Positions 8,674 through 18,122 of a DNA stretch of 64,000 nt are shown piece by piece. The notes under the pieces are model-generated. The model saw only the letters and a list, made by a program, of their open reading frames with translations, was not told the DNA's origin and did no database searches. Every line of letters begins with the position of its first letter. Position 1 is the first letter of the stretch. Origin of the DNA: G038396625 sp038396625 (lineage in GTDB: Bacteria > Bacillota > Clostridia > Peptostreptococcales > Thermotaleaceae); contig CP121688.1 in the NCBI GenBank assembly GCA_038396625.1, positions 248,001-312,000 of the forward strand, read 5' to 3'. The position numbers and the translations under genes were made by a program.

Positions 8674-9258
8674 ATGTTTGATTATATAAGATTGGAAAGA
8701 ACAATGTGTTATGGAAATTGCCCTGTTTATAATGTTACAGTAGATAAAGAGGGTAATGTTAAATATGAAGGAGAAATGTTTGTATATAAAAGTGGAGAGT
8801 ATCAGTGGAGGATTCCAAACAAGAAGGTAAAACAATTAAGTGATTTAATTGAGAACTTTGGGTTTGAATCTTACATTTATAAACCACTAAACGGGTTTAT
8901 TACAGATCAGCCTTCTTGTATTACCACAGTCAAATATTCTGATGGTGATTCTAAAGAAATTGATCATTACTATGGTGATATTTTACTAGACGATAGACTA
9001 ACAGATTTTGAAAAAAAGATAGAGAGCATAATTGGTACTAAAAAATATGTGAATCCCAAATTATATATATACGAAGTAACCGAAAAGGTTGCAGAGCCAC
9101 TATGCAGATATTTAGTTATTTCTGATTCAAAGGAAGAAGCGATAAATTTAGTAAATAAAGAATATGATATACAAGATATACTGGAGTGGCAAATAAACAA
9201 GATAGGAATTGCTACAGATGATTATTATGGACCTGTAATAATAATGAAGGGCATTTGA
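8674..9258 (+). CDS. DUF6438-type protein of unknown function
   Basis: 194 residues. The opening LERTMCYGNCPVYNVTVDKE matches the DUF6438 motif (LxRxxCYGxCPxYxVxI), a small beta-rich domain whose role is not established. The rest, ending with KEEAINLVNKEYDIQDI, may be a second small domain. GGAGG lies 9 bases before ATG. No signal peptide is seen, so it is probably cytoplasmic. It stands just after the broken CopZ-like gene and was perhaps transcribed with it. Confidence 0.6.
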   Translation: MFDYIRLERTMCYGNCPVYNVTVDKEGNVKYEGEMFVYKSGEYQWRIPNKKVKQLSDLIENFGFESYIYKPLNGFITDQPSCITTVKYSDGDSKEIDHYYGDILLDDRLTDFEKKIESIIGTKKYVNPKLYIYEVTEKVAEPLCRYLVISDSKEEAINLVNKEYDIQDILEWQINKIGIATDDYYGPVIIMKGI

Positions 9259-9639
9259 TTAGAAAATAAAACTTACCTGAAATAGATTTGTTTTTGCATA
9301 AAATTTAGTATAATACAAACAGAAGATAGGTATTGCAAACGCTTTGACTTCTGGAGTGCTTTTTATAAAAGAAGTGTTTCGGATTTTAGTGCATAAGAAT
9401 AAAGGCAATTAAAGCATTGTTTTTCTAATTCTTTTACAGTAAAATATAAATATATAAAAATTGATGATTTAAAAGGAGCCATTTGTACATGATTTATGTA
9501 TATAATAGGTTAGTGTTTAAAATAAATAATGAAATGAAAAAGGCCGCCTGTTGCTAATTACAGGCGGTCTTTCATATTATATGTAATTTTAAATTTTTAT
9601 AAAAATACAAAAATACACTTTAGAAAGTAGGTAAGGAGT
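9259..9639. other. Intergenic region with one hairpin
   Basis: No gene seen. The hairpin at 9542-9573 is listed separately. Upstream of it there is only AT-rich DNA. Confidence 0.4.
9542..9573 (+). terminator. Hairpin terminator, possibly bidirectional
   Basis: GGCCGCCTGT (9542-9551) pairs with ACAGGCGGTC (9560-9569). Short T-run on the plus strand, and a run of five T on the minus strand. Confidence 0.6.
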
Positions 9640-9729
9640 ATGAGTTTCCAAGGCATAGAAAAAGTAATTATTTTAGCAGTGCTAATTATTGCAATAGTTG
9701 GGATTTTTGTAATGGTTAAAAGAAAATAA
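9640..9729 (+). CDS. Possible 29-residue single-pass membrane peptide
   Basis: MSFQGIEKV, then a hydrophobic run, then VKRK. GTAAGGAG precedes the ATG, but very close. The hydrophobic core with a positive C-terminal tail is that of a small inner-membrane peptide; the same shape is seen in type I toxins and stress peptides. It lies 24 bases before the next gene and may be cotranscribed. No family recognised. Confidence 0.35.
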   Translation: MSFQGIEKVIILAVLIIAIVGIFVMVKRK

Positions 9730-9753
9730 TTAATATGAAGGAGGAAAATTATA

Positions 9754-10140
9754 GTGAGAGAAATAACAGAAGAACAGAAAAAGGAAATAATAACTAATTA
9801 CAATTATCTATCAGACTATCAGAGGAAGGTGTTATATAGTTTATATCTGGTTCTTAAAGATAAAAGTAAGGAGATTGAAACTGCATTAACTTGTATCTAT
9901 GATTACGAAGTTAGAGTTACACAGGAGGAATTACAGGACATATATAGTTTAGTGAATAAGCCTTTAATGTTTGATGTAGGCAAAGTAAACTCTTGTATAA
10001 ACTGGCTTGATGGATATGATTGTATAACAATGGAAAAAAATAAAATAGCCAGAAACTTTAAAATTTCCGATAAGGTAAAATGGATTCTAAGCAATGCAGT
10101 ATTTGATGAGAATAAGAAAATAATAGACTTAAATATATAA
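9754..10140 (+). CDS. Hypothetical 128-residue protein
   Basis: GTG start 9 bases after AAGGAGG. The protein is mostly helical and charged, without membrane segments. The middle (TQEELQDIYSLVNKPLMFDVGKV) followed by NSCINWLDGYDCITMEKNKIARNF could be a winged-helix-like fold, but I recognise no family. It is followed by another small frame with a good ribosome binding site at 10238. Confidence 0.55.
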   Translation: MREITEEQKKEIITNYNYLSDYQRKVLYSLYLVLKDKSKEIETALTCIYDYEVRVTQEELQDIYSLVNKPLMFDVGKVNSCINWLDGYDCITMEKNKIARNFKISDKVKWILSNAVFDENKKIIDLNI

Positions 10141-10237
10141 TAAATTTAGTGAAAAATTTTTTATGACTATTTAAAAGATAAAACAATCTCTTCTCTTTAA
10201 TTCTTATGACTTAAACTATTTATCAGGAGGTTTAATA

Positions 10238-10330
10238 GTGCATCCTAGAAAAATATATGGTCTAAATAATAACTACTGGGAGAAACAGAAGAAAAAATGG
10301 GCTAAGTTAGTTAGGTTATTCAGAGGATAA
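10238..10330 (+). CDS. Possible 30-residue basic peptide
   Basis: GTG start 7 bases after a perfect AGGAGG. Sequence begins MHPRKIYGLNNNYWEKQKKK and ends RLFRG, rich in Lys/Arg and aromatic residues. The strong ribosome binding site is the main support; no family known. Confidence 0.4.
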   Translation: MHPRKIYGLNNNYWEKQKKKWAKLVRLFRG

Positions 10331-10428
10331 TAAATGGAAGAACACTTATAAAATGTAAAATATTAGAGTTAAATTTATCATATGTTTATAAAGATGTTTA
10401 CTAAGTAATGAGGAAGAATAAGGTAAAC

Positions 10429-10824
10429 CTATTCTTCCTCACATTCCATATACATAAATAGTTTTTTTCTATATCCATGAAGCATCTTTACTATTTCATC
10501 AATTACTAGATTAATTGAGTCAAATTGATCTTGGGTGATATATTTTCGTCTAAGACATAGCAATAGCCAACTTTTAGTCTCCATTGTGGAGCCAATAGCA
10601 ATATTAATATGATATAATTCTCGCTTTACAGAATACTGGCTATTTCCTTCTGCTATATTGGCGGATACAGAATTTGCAGATTTAATGATTTGAGATTTGG
10701 TTGCATATTCTTCAAACTTGGGAAAGTTTCCTAGTATTCCATATATAAGATCGCTTAGTTCAATGGCCTTATGCCAAACCTTCAATTGGGTAAAATCTCT
10801 AATTTGAGTTGTCTGATTACTCAT
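10429..10824 (-). CDS. Four-helix bundle protein (23S rRNA intervening-sequence protein family)
   Basis: 131 residues with the family's pattern: DFTQLKVWHKAIELSDLIY at the start, SANSVSANIAEGNSQ in the middle, and ETKSWLLLCLRR later. These helical proteins are encoded in 23S rRNA intervening sequences and as free genes; their biochemical role is unsettled. The start at 10824 is chosen because GGAAGGA lies 8 bases before it; an in-frame ATG 54 bases further out lacks this. Related bundles serve as Avd in diversity-generating retroelements, but no reverse transcriptase is present here. Confidence 0.8.
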   Translation of the reverse strand: MSNQTTQIRDFTQLKVWHKAIELSDLIYGILGNFPKFEEYATKSQIIKSANSVSANIAEGNSQYSVKRELYHINIAIGSTMETKSWLLLCLRRKYITQDQFDSINLVIDEIVKMLHGYRKKLFMYMECEEE

Positions 10825-10959
10825 ATAAATCATCCTTCCGTTTATGTATTTTGTTGGAGAGAGAAGTATTATCTCCATTCCTTTATGGAATTAACATAAC
10901 ACATGAGAATGAGTAATCAGGCGGTAAGGTCGAAATTTTTTTACTAATTTAAAGTATAT

Positions 10960-10987
10960 AAAAAACAACTGCTCATTAAGGCAGTTG
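10960..10987 (-). terminator. Terminator of the 11023-11307 gene
   Basis: Stem CAACTGC/GCAGTTG (10966-10972 and 10981-10987). On the minus strand it is followed by a run of five or six T. Confidence 0.7.
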
Positions 10988-11022
10988 CTTTAAAGGAGTG
11001 TGTGTTGCAATAGTATATCAAA

Positions 11023-11307
11023 TTAGTTTAAGAGCAATTGATTTTGAATACATTGCTTAATTTTAGATAAATCAATAACTTTATAATTTTTAGAAGCGAG
11101 GATATTGTAGAGGCTAATACCAACTTCAATAAACTCATTGGCTATATAGCCATATTCGATAAAATATTGAGAAACACTTTTGCAGGTTGCATTAAATTGT
11201 TTTAATAAAAAGTATCTAGTTAATATCTTCGCAGTAATTTCTTTTCCTGCGTTAGTCTGTATAAACATAGATTCATTTGATTCCAGAATTACCATATAAT
11301 TATTCAT
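11023..11307 (-). CDS. Hypothetical 94-residue protein
   Basis: Begins MNNYMVILESNESMFIQ. The ATG lies 7 bases after AGGAGGG on the minus strand, and a terminator lies just downstream, so it forms a one-gene unit. The protein is helical and soluble with no recognisable motif. It stands in the plasmid-like part of the element, next to parM. Confidence 0.55.
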   Translation of the reverse strand: MNNYMVILESNESMFIQTNAGKEITAKILTRYFLLKQFNATCKSVSQYFIEYGYIANEFIEVGISLYNILASKNYKVIDLSKIKQCIQNQLLLN

Positions 11308-11624
11308 TTAGATCCCTCCTAGAAAATTTATATCATGATAAATATAGATAATTTCTGGTTTCAAGTATTTTATTTTCAAGATTATGTTATAAATTTTGTC
11401 GCTATAAAATAATCTTGAAGCCTTGTAATACAAAGAGTTGGGGTTGATTGACTAATATACATATTATATTTAAGAAAAGTAGGAGCCAAATAAAAGGCTC
11501 TTATTTTTTTGTAAAAATACTTGCAATCATTAACCTACACTTAATAAAATGCATCAGAATCAAAACATAAGGTATTTAATAAAAATGATGGATTCAACAT
11601 TAATTTTGAAGAGGAGTGATTTGT
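11308..11624. other. Divergent intergenic region before parM, with an orphan terminator
   Basis: Contains the promoters of the two divergent genes, which I cannot place with confidence. A hairpin GAGCC/GGCTC (11483-11487 and 11496-11500) is followed by a T-run to about 11510. It has no gene upstream, so it may end a small untranslated RNA or attenuate parM. Confidence 0.4.
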
Positions 11625-12545
11625 ATGAAAACAATAGTATTAGGTGTCGATCATGGAAATAGGATGGTAAAAAGTGGGGATGGTATGTACAACTGTGGTT
11701 ACATGACATATCGTAACCGTCCAAGTGGAGTAGATGAATATATTGAATATAACGGGAAATTTCATTGCATAGATAGTAGGTCGAAATATAGATACGATAA
11801 AACAATAGATGATACCTACTTTATACTCACTTTACCAGCATTGGCAATGCGTATGGAGAAAGAAGGAGTTAGTGAGGCAAATATCGTTCTAGGCATAGGG
11901 TTACCACTATCTCATTTCCAACTGAAGGAAAAGTATATAAATTACTTTACTAAGGAAGGGATTAATTTTAAGTACAAGAATAAAAGATATGTAGCCCATA
12001 TCAAAGAAGTAATGTGCTTTCCACAGGCAATAGGTGGCTTTATGGTGAATTATAATAAGTATAAGGACATTGATTTTCTAAATTTAATAGATATAGGGCA
12101 AGTAACATTGGATGCTGTAAAAATTCAAGGTGGAAAACCAGTATTGGAATCTGCCATAAGTCTAAATTACGGAATGTTAAAACTAATTAAGAATATCCAA
12201 GAGAATATTAGAAAAGCAACAGGGATAGAAATTAGTGAACCACAAATAGAATCTACTTTACAAGGTAAAAAAAGTATTTATTTCCAAGATGATATTGAAA
12301 ATATTATCCAAACTACAACAGTAGATTTTATAAACGAAATGCTAGACGAACTTAGAGAAAATGGATATGAATTACAAGCCACTATGAACTTATTAATGGG
12401 CGGTGGAGCAATTATAATTGAGAATATCTTGAATTTGGACAAGCATAATAAAAGAATTAATTACTATGAATTGCTTCCGAACCCACAATTGGCAAATGCG
12501 TTAGGATTCGAGATGTTGTCTAAAGAAGCATTAAGAAGAAGGTGA
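11625..12545 (+). CDS. parM: ParM/StbA-type actin-like plasmid segregation protein
   Basis: 306 residues, actin-fold ATPase. Phosphate-1 motif VLGVDHGNRMVK at the N-terminus, phosphate-2 region LIDIGQVTLDAVKIQGG near residue 150, and the adenosine motif MGGGAIIIENIL near residue 263. Proteins of this group polymerise into filaments that push plasmid copies apart. The ATG at 11625 follows GAGGAG by 8 bases. The next gene starts within a few bases and is probably the DNA-binding adaptor. Presence on a chromosomal island suggests a plasmid or plasmid-like ancestor. Confidence 0.8.
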   Translation: MKTIVLGVDHGNRMVKSGDGMYNCGYMTYRNRPSGVDEYIEYNGKFHCIDSRSKYRYDKTIDDTYFILTLPALAMRMEKEGVSEANIVLGIGLPLSHFQLKEKYINYFTKEGINFKYKNKRYVAHIKEVMCFPQAIGGFMVNYNKYKDIDFLNLIDIGQVTLDAVKIQGGKPVLESAISLNYGMLKLIKNIQENIRKATGIEISEPQIESTLQGKKSIYFQDDIENIIQTTTVDFINEMLDELRENGYELQATMNLLMGGGAIIIENILNLDKHNKRINYYELLPNPQLANALGFEMLSKEALRRR

Positions 12546-12550
12546 TTGAT

Positions 12551-12832
12551 ATGAATACCAAGAGAGTAAACTTGTGCTTCAATTTAGAGAATGAAAGGGC
12601 AAGGAAGGCTTTTGAAACCATACAGAAACAAGTAGCAAAGACGGCATTTATTACAGATGCCGTTCTTGCTTATATAGATAAAGATAATGAAATATATAAG
12701 GAGATAGTAAAAGAAGGTGTTAAGGAAGCAATTGAGGAACTGGGATTAGAGATGGCTGTAAAGAAAGCCGAAGGCAAAAAAGAAGATACAGTAATACCTG
12801 ATGATGTATTTGAAATGTTATCAGGACTATAG
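12551..12832 (+). CDS. Small partner of ParM, ParR-like adaptor
   Basis: 93 residues. The start MNTKRVNLCFNLENERARKA followed by FETIQKQVAKTAFITDAVLAY resembles a ribbon-helix-helix module, as in many ParR proteins. The remaining part is acidic and helical, suitable for binding the actin filament. AAGAAGGTG lies 7 bases before ATG. It starts 5 bases after parM ends, so the two form one operon. The ParR role is inferred from size, fold and neighbour. Confidence 0.65.
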   Translation: MNTKRVNLCFNLENERARKAFETIQKQVAKTAFITDAVLAYIDKDNEIYKEIVKEGVKEAIEELGLEMAVKKAEGKKEDTVIPDDVFEMLSGL

Positions 12833-12835
12833 AAA

Positions 12836-12875
12836 GAAACAGGAGTTATCGTAAAGATGAACTCCTGTTTCTTTT
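12836..12875 (+). terminator. Terminator of the parM operon (convergent)
   Basis: GAAACAGGAGTT (12836-12847) pairs perfectly with AACTCCTGTTTC (12860-12871), then T-rich. Confidence 0.85.
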
Positions 12876-12886
12876 ATAAGGTATTC

Positions 12887-13204
12887 CTACTGTATAAACT
12901 CTGGTGCATATAGATATACATGCTTTTTAATTACAGTATAGAGATAATTTTGGTCTAAATTATGCTTATCTCTTAGAGATATCCATTTATCATGAGTAGA
13001 CATTCTTAGAAGCATTTGCTGCAAGAAATATACTATTTTATCTTCCTTGGATAATGTATTATTTGTATCATTTGTAATTTTCTTGATTAAAGATTCGGTA
13101 GAAGATTTAATAGTATTCTCTAATTTTTCATACGGTGTATAGTTTAAACAATCTTCTAACGAGATATTTAAAAAGTCTTGAACCTGAATAGTTAATTTAT
13201 CCAT
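12887..13204 (-). CDS. Hypothetical 105-residue protein
   Basis: Begins MDKLTIQVQDFLNISLEDC, with AAAGGAGTG 6 bases before ATG on the minus strand. Soluble, helical and charged. No motif or family recognised. It converges on the parM operon and shares its terminator hairpin. Confidence 0.5.
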   Translation of the reverse strand: MDKLTIQVQDFLNISLEDCLNYTPYEKLENTIKSSTESLIKKITNDTNNTLSKEDKIVYFLQQMLLRMSTHDKWISLRDKHNLDQNYLYTVIKKHVYLYAPEFIQ

Positions 13205-13588
13205 ATGACATCACTCCTTTAAATTTGATGGTAGCATGATAAAAAATTATTCTATGCTATGTCAAGTAAATTTCAAAAACCTAGTAAGAAAAATGAACGA
13301 AAAAGAACTATAAAAGTAGGTCAGACAGAAAGTAGGTTCGTATTTGTAACATAAACAAAACTGAATGGTTTACGGGACCCTAAATAGAGATTTAGAAATG
13401 AAACTCTTATATAGAAAAAGAAATAACGGAAAAAATTAATGTAATTAGTCCTATCTACACAGGGGGAGATAATGATAATGCTGGTATAGATATATACCTA
13501 TTGGCAACATAACTTTAGATGTGATAATTTATATATGAGAAAAATTTTGATTAAGATATATGAAGAAGATAAATAAAGGAGCAGGATT
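13205..13588. other. Intergenic region without recognisable content
   Basis: About 380 AT-rich bases between divergent genes. The only repeat seen is a short AAGTAGGT motif occurring twice (about 13314 and 13332). It presumably holds promoters and possibly a plasmid cis site, but nothing is demonstrable. Confidence 0.3.
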
Positions 13589-14305
13589 ATGGAGTCAAAT
13601 AAGGATATGCAAGATTTTTTAGCATTGTTCGATAGTGATGTTGTAAATCAGGCTAAGGAAGAAACTATAAGTGAATTATTAAGGAAAAAGATGCTAATTT
13701 CTACATATAATAAAGAACTACAGCAAAAGTCAAAGCGTAAAGTAAAATTTGATTTTCCGGATAAAGATATAAAGATAAACAAAATTGAAATGAAAAATAC
13801 AGGTTGGATGTTTGGTGATATAGATATAAAAGCCATAGAAGATTTTATTTATTGCCGAAGTTGTTCTAAGCAGGAAGTATTAAAGTACGCATTACGACAT
13901 TATATCCCACAAGAAATTTATGATGATATTCTTGAAAGAAAGGAAAAATCTAAAGGAAGAATACCTGATATTAGCCTTGTAAAATTAAATGAATTAAAAG
14001 ACAAGTTCGGAGATTTAGAGAACTACCACGCAATGATTGATTATGAATCAGCCTACAATAATAAGCAGTTTAGTCATATAACTAGTAAACCCTCTTGGAA
14101 AATTCCAAATATAGACTATATGGCAGTAATAGATTTTAAGAAAGTATTCAGTATAAGTTATCAAGATATCGCTACAAATGCTGTAAGATTTTATCTAGCA
14201 GATCATAACTATAGGCATGCAGAAGAATTGTTAATGATGATAGAAAAGCATAAAGAAGAAAACATAGCGGTATGTAGAGGTGAAATTGATGTCAGATTTG
14301 AATAG
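13589..14305 (+). CDS. Hypothetical protein with two similar modules, coupled to a helicase
   Basis: 238 residues. Two segments look alike: residues about 75-110 (GDIDIKAIEDFIYCRSCSKQ, then EVLKYALRHYIP) and about 173-210 (NIDYMAVIDFKKVFSISYQD, then IATNAVRFYLA). Each has the shape of a small helical DNA-binding unit, perhaps ribbon-helix-helix derived. Start ATG 13589 follows AAAGGAGCAGG. The helicase gene overlaps its 3' end by 17 bases, which implies translational coupling and a shared job, possibly targeting the helicase to a site. No family name can be given. Confidence 0.55.
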   Translation: MESNKDMQDFLALFDSDVVNQAKEETISELLRKKMLISTYNKELQQKSKRKVKFDFPDKDIKINKIEMKNTGWMFGDIDIKAIEDFIYCRSCSKQEVLKYALRHYIPQEIYDDILERKEKSKGRIPDISLVKLNELKDKFGDLENYHAMIDYESAYNNKQFSHITSKPSWKIPNIDYMAVIDFKKVFSISYQDIATNAVRFYLADHNYRHAEELLMMIEKHKEENIAVCRGEIDVRFE

Positions 14306-16517
14306 GATAGAACCGATTATAGAAGAAATACAGAAACAAAGAGAGGGTATGGAATATTGGATGCCTATAATCGAAGATGATTTCGAGTTTCAAAGTCAGA
14401 AGTTAGATGATATAGATACACTAAAGGATTTTAAGGATGCATTCAATGAGATAATATCGTATAGAGAACAGTGGGAAAATATATATACCCAAACAAAATC
14501 TTTAATCAAGATTTATAAGGATAATAATATAAAGATTGATATAGAAAAATTTGAAAAAGAAGTGGTTGATTTAGAGGAGGCTTATGCAAAACTAGAGAAT
14601 ATTTTACTAAAGAAGTATAGAGAGGAAAATGTTAGTGACTTTTCTATCAGTGGAACAAAAAGAGTTGCTAGAAAAATAGGTTTAAAAATAAAAGGTATTC
14701 CTATCAATCCAAATTCTATAGCGGAAGGATTTATGGTTGAAGAACTTGAAGATGATGTAGATGAATATGTGTTTGGGATATATAAGGAAAATATTCTTTT
14801 AAATAATGTAGATAGAATATATGAGGAACTAGAAGGAATAGTAGATACATTACTAAAGGAGATGCTTCTAATAAAGGAATATCGAAAAGAAGTCTATAAC
14901 GCATATCTTTATAAGCAAATAGATAAAATAAACGCTTATGCCCCTGAAATGCAATATAAGTTAGATTTAGAGGATGAGCCTTTGTACCAGTGGCAGAATG
15001 AAGCATATCAGAAATGGACTGAAAATAGATATAAAGGAACTTTTGAGGTGGCTACAGGCTGTGGAAAGACAAAGTTTGCACTTTATTCTATACAGAGAAT
15101 AAAAGAACAGTATAAAGACATTAAGGTAAAAATTATTGTTCCTACCAAAGCACTAATGGACAACTGGTACGACTCCTTAGTACAGAAACTTCACATACCA
15201 ACTAAGTATATAGGGAGAAGGGGAAACAATAGAAATGAGAAAAAAAGAGAAATAACAATTTATATAGATAAAACTGCCCAAGGAAAATTCAGTGCGGATT
15301 TCATAGGAACAATAACTGATAATATGGCAAATAACACAGATTACTTAAACTTCATTGTAGCAGATGAATGTCATCATTACGAATCACCACAAAATATTCA
15401 GATGTTTGATAAGATTAACTATTTGCCAAAACATCAAGAAATAGGAGTTAATTATTTTGCAATTGCACTAAGTGCTACACTTCCAAGTGACTACAGTATA
15501 AATGGCAAGTTAAAAAAATATTTAGGAGATATAATATACACTTATAGTTTTATTAAGGCTCTAGGAGATGGCATAATATCTCTAATAAATATTGTAGATG
15601 TTTCTTATCAATTAAGCATTGACGAACAGAAAAAATTCCATGTGTATAAGAAAGAGTTAGCAGATGCAGAAAAAGAATTAACGGAGATACTCTCTAAATA
15701 TAATATCAATTTTAGCCAAGAAGGAATAAGTAGTTTAGCATATTATTATCTGAAAGAGTTTGAAGATATTCTTAATTATATTTCGGAAAAGAAGGTAGAA
15801 TTTGAGCAACAATATGGAGATAAGGACTGGAAAATATATTTTGATGAATGGCTGTACGAATTTGCTGGAAGAAATGAAGAAATAGCACTTTCGGTTAAGA
15901 ATTATATAGGAAAATTTGAAAGACTAAAGAGGTTGTTATTAAATGCAGAAGATAGGAAGAAAAGATGTATTGAACTGGTAAAGAGGCACATTGATGACAA
16001 AGTCATTCTTTTTGGAGAGTATATTAAGGATATAGAGGAAATTTATTTAGAATTGGTTAGTGAGTTTGGCAGCGAGAAAATAAAACTATACCATTCACAA
16101 TTGGATAAAGCAATAAAAGAAAAGACAATTCAATCTCTTAAATTAGATACCACTAAAGTAATTTGCGTTCCAACTGCTTTTGATGAGGGCGTTGATATAC
16201 CAGATATGAGTGTAGGGATTATATACCAAGGGAAAAGAAGTAAGCGTCAGCAAGTGCAGCGGTTAGGTAGAATCATGAGAAAGACTAAGGGGAAGAAGTC
16301 TGCTGTTATGTATAATTTAAGTAATCAATCTTTTGGAGAGCCAAAGTTTCTTGATCGCTTTATAGAGGAACAATTACATTTATTAGAAACTATGAATGAT
16401 GCAGAAGAAAAGGTGGAGAAGATAAGAAAACAGTTAAGCATTGAGTTCATTAACTATGATGAAGAAATAGAAAATAGTAATATAATCAATAAATTAATTG
16501 AGAAAATAAGAATTTAG
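14289..16517 (+). CDS. Superfamily 2 DNA helicase with DECH box
   Basis: 742 residues. The first 230 residues are an unrecognised coiled, helical domain. The motor has Walker A EVATGCGKTKFA (about 253-264), the Walker B variant VADECHHYE (about 358), motif III ALSATLPS, and motif VI QQVQRLGRIMRKTKG. This is the layout of type III restriction/RecG-like SF2 helicases, but no nuclease or methylase motif is visible in the same chain. ATG 14289 lies inside the end of the preceding gene. It may serve plasmid replication or defence; the sequence does not decide. Confidence 0.75.
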   Translation: MSDLNRIEPIIEEIQKQREGMEYWMPIIEDDFEFQSQKLDDIDTLKDFKDAFNEIISYREQWENIYTQTKSLIKIYKDNNIKIDIEKFEKEVVDLEEAYAKLENILLKKYREENVSDFSISGTKRVARKIGLKIKGIPINPNSIAEGFMVEELEDDVDEYVFGIYKENILLNNVDRIYEELEGIVDTLLKEMLLIKEYRKEVYNAYLYKQIDKINAYAPEMQYKLDLEDEPLYQWQNEAYQKWTENRYKGTFEVATGCGKTKFALYSIQRIKEQYKDIKVKIIVPTKALMDNWYDSLVQKLHIPTKYIGRRGNNRNEKKREITIYIDKTAQGKFSADFIGTITDNMANNTDYLNFIVADECHHYESPQNIQMFDKINYLPKHQEIGVNYFAIALSATLPSDYSINGKLKKYLGDIIYTYSFIKALGDGIISLINIVDVSYQLSIDEQKKFHVYKKELADAEKELTEILSKYNINFSQEGISSLAYYYLKEFEDILNYISEKKVEFEQQYGDKDWKIYFDEWLYEFAGRNEEIALSVKNYIGKFERLKRLLLNAEDRKKRCIELVKRHIDDKVILFGEYIKDIEEIYLELVSEFGSEKIKLYHSQLDKAIKEKTIQSLKLDTTKVICVPTAFDEGVDIPDMSVGIIYQGKRSKRQQVQRLGRIMRKTKGKKSAVMYNLSNQSFGEPKFLDRFIEEQLHLLETMNDAEEKVEKIRKQLSIEFINYDEEIENSNIINKLIEKIRI

Positions 16518-16523
16518 TAGGCA

Positions 16524-16550
16524 AGAGTCTCATATTTGAGGCTCTTTTTA
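16524..16550 (+). terminator. Terminator of the helicase operon
   Basis: AGAGTCTCA (16524-16532) pairs with TGAGGCTCT (16537-16545), loop TATT, followed by T. Confidence 0.8.
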
Positions 16551-16699
16551 TTTTGCGACAAAGTATAAAAGATTGAAACAGAAAAAATTAAAAAATTTTC
16601 ATGTGAACCTTAAAAAGTGAAATTTGTATGTTATGTTACGAGTGTAACAGAGAAAAACAGTTCAAACAGTAAAAATTAGAAAACGAAAGGATGATTAGT

Positions 16700-17581
16700 A
16701 TGAGAAAATTTAACAAAAAGGTAGTGGGGACTTTTATAGATGTAAGTTACAATGGAGAAATACAAGTAGGGGGAATAATAAATAAACTCCCAACATTGTG
16801 TTCAAATGGAAATATTCATGTCAACGAAGATTTGGTTAAACAAGCACTAATAGATAGATGGAATAAGAAAAATGAAAAAGTGTTCTTTTTAGGAGAAGAA
16901 AATGGGGTTATCTTTAAAGATATATATGAAAGGTATCGCTATTTATTTTCGCCCTTTACAAAGAATACAAATGAAATGAGATTAGATGTTCTAAGGAATC
17001 TTGCTAAATTTATTGATGTAAGAAGTTTCGGTTTACATGGATATACAACTTTCAATGAAATTGATTTTGAAGGAGCAGTAATTTTAAATTTAGGAAAGAA
17101 TGTTTTTGCCTATGGAAACCATCTATTACCGAATGAGGAGCATGAAAAGTTTATGCTAGAGGAAGCATATTATGCATTTGACTTTGTTGTAAAAAGGTCT
17201 AAAGACCCGTATTTACAGCAGTGTAGTGAATTGGAATATTTACAAGAAGATTATAACTCTTTTAAAAAAGACCTTTTAGGGAGCAATTATTCTGCTGAAA
17301 ACACTGTAGAAAAAGTATTTGCCATATTTGTAGAAGGAAAGAATGAAACTCTGAATGCAAAGAACTTATCTGATCTTATTAGTATAAAGAAATATGGAAA
17401 CAATGCTATACCTATTTTAATAGCAGATAAGTTAATAGAATACTGTAATGATTTAAAAGAGGAAATAGAAAAAATAGAAGTATATTATAATCCATTTTTG
17501 ATTGATGTAGTTATTTCTAAGACTTTCAAATTACTTGATTATGATATTATTAATGTTTGGCATTTTATAAATGAAAAATAG
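16700..17581 (+). CDS. Hypothetical 293-residue protein
   Basis: Begins MRKFNKKVVGTFIDVSYNGE. ATG at 16700 is 9 bases after GAAAGG. The protein is soluble, with a beta-rich first 130 residues (including GAVILNLGKNVFAYGNHLLP near residue 132) and a helical acidic second half. No catalytic motif is seen. It is a single-gene unit between two terminators in the plasmid-like block. Confidence 0.55.
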   Translation: MRKFNKKVVGTFIDVSYNGEIQVGGIINKLPTLCSNGNIHVNEDLVKQALIDRWNKKNEKVFFLGEENGVIFKDIYERYRYLFSPFTKNTNEMRLDVLRNLAKFIDVRSFGLHGYTTFNEIDFEGAVILNLGKNVFAYGNHLLPNEEHEKFMLEEAYYAFDFVVKRSKDPYLQQCSELEYLQEDYNSFKKDLLGSNYSAENTVEKVFAIFVEGKNETLNAKNLSDLISIKKYGNNAIPILIADKLIEYCNDLKEEIEKIEVYYNPFLIDVVISKTFKLLDYDIINVWHFINEK

Positions 17582-17591
17582 AGTAATTAAT

Positions 17592-17611
17592 AGAGTCCGA
17601 AAGGACTCTTT
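17592..17611 (+). terminator. Terminator
   Basis: AGAGTCC-GAAA-GGACTCT with a stable GNRA-type loop, followed by two further T residues. Confidence 0.7.
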
Positions 17612-17747
17612 GCTCAATCATAATTATAAATATAAGCATTCAAAATTATAAGTAGGTAAGGGACATAGAAAATAGATAGCCCATTTCATGTTCTGGTCCA
17701 ATTAAGCGAAGATTTTAGATTATTAGAAATTTAGAATAGGTAGGAGT

Positions 17748-18065
17748 TTAAATAAGTTTTATTTGAAGCCCTGCTAAATTTAGCAGGGCGTAACTTTTAC
17801 AGTTTTTTAGACTTACACCAAGAAGTTGTATCTCGAAAATAAAATGATAATTTTTCAATTGATAGTTTCCGTAAAGTGTGTATCTTTTGTCAGATACAGG
17901 ATTTACAAAAGGAAGTATAAAATTAGAACTTTCATTATCAATCAATTTCATTCCCTCCTGAACAAACTTTTCAAAAACATTGTGCAATGTAGAAGTTGTA
18001 ATTCCTTCATCTTTAAGCAGTTCACGGATATCGCCATCAAAACAAATTTCAATATCATATTTCAT
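17748..18065 (-). CDS. Hypothetical 105-residue protein
   Basis: Begins MKYDIEICFDGDIRELLKD. Start 18065 follows GGAGGT on the minus strand. The 3' end contains a perfect 22-base palindrome at about 17768-17789 that may also serve as part of a terminator. No family recognised. It is separated from the upstream sigma-like gene by a hairpin. Confidence 0.5.
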   Translation of the reverse strand: MKYDIEICFDGDIRELLKDEGITTSTLHNVFEKFVQEGMKLIDNESSNFILPFVNPVSDKRYTLYGNYQLKNYHFIFEIQLLGVSLKNCKSYALLNLAGLQIKLI

Positions 18066-18122
18066 TATAATACCTCCAGACGACAAATTAATTTACCTTG
18101 TCTGTGGTTAAAAATAAAAAAG

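Noticed and set aside
10429..10824. Avd-like accessory of a diversity-generating retroelement
   Set aside because: The four-helix bundle fold fits, but there is no reverse transcriptase and no template/variable repeat pair nearby.
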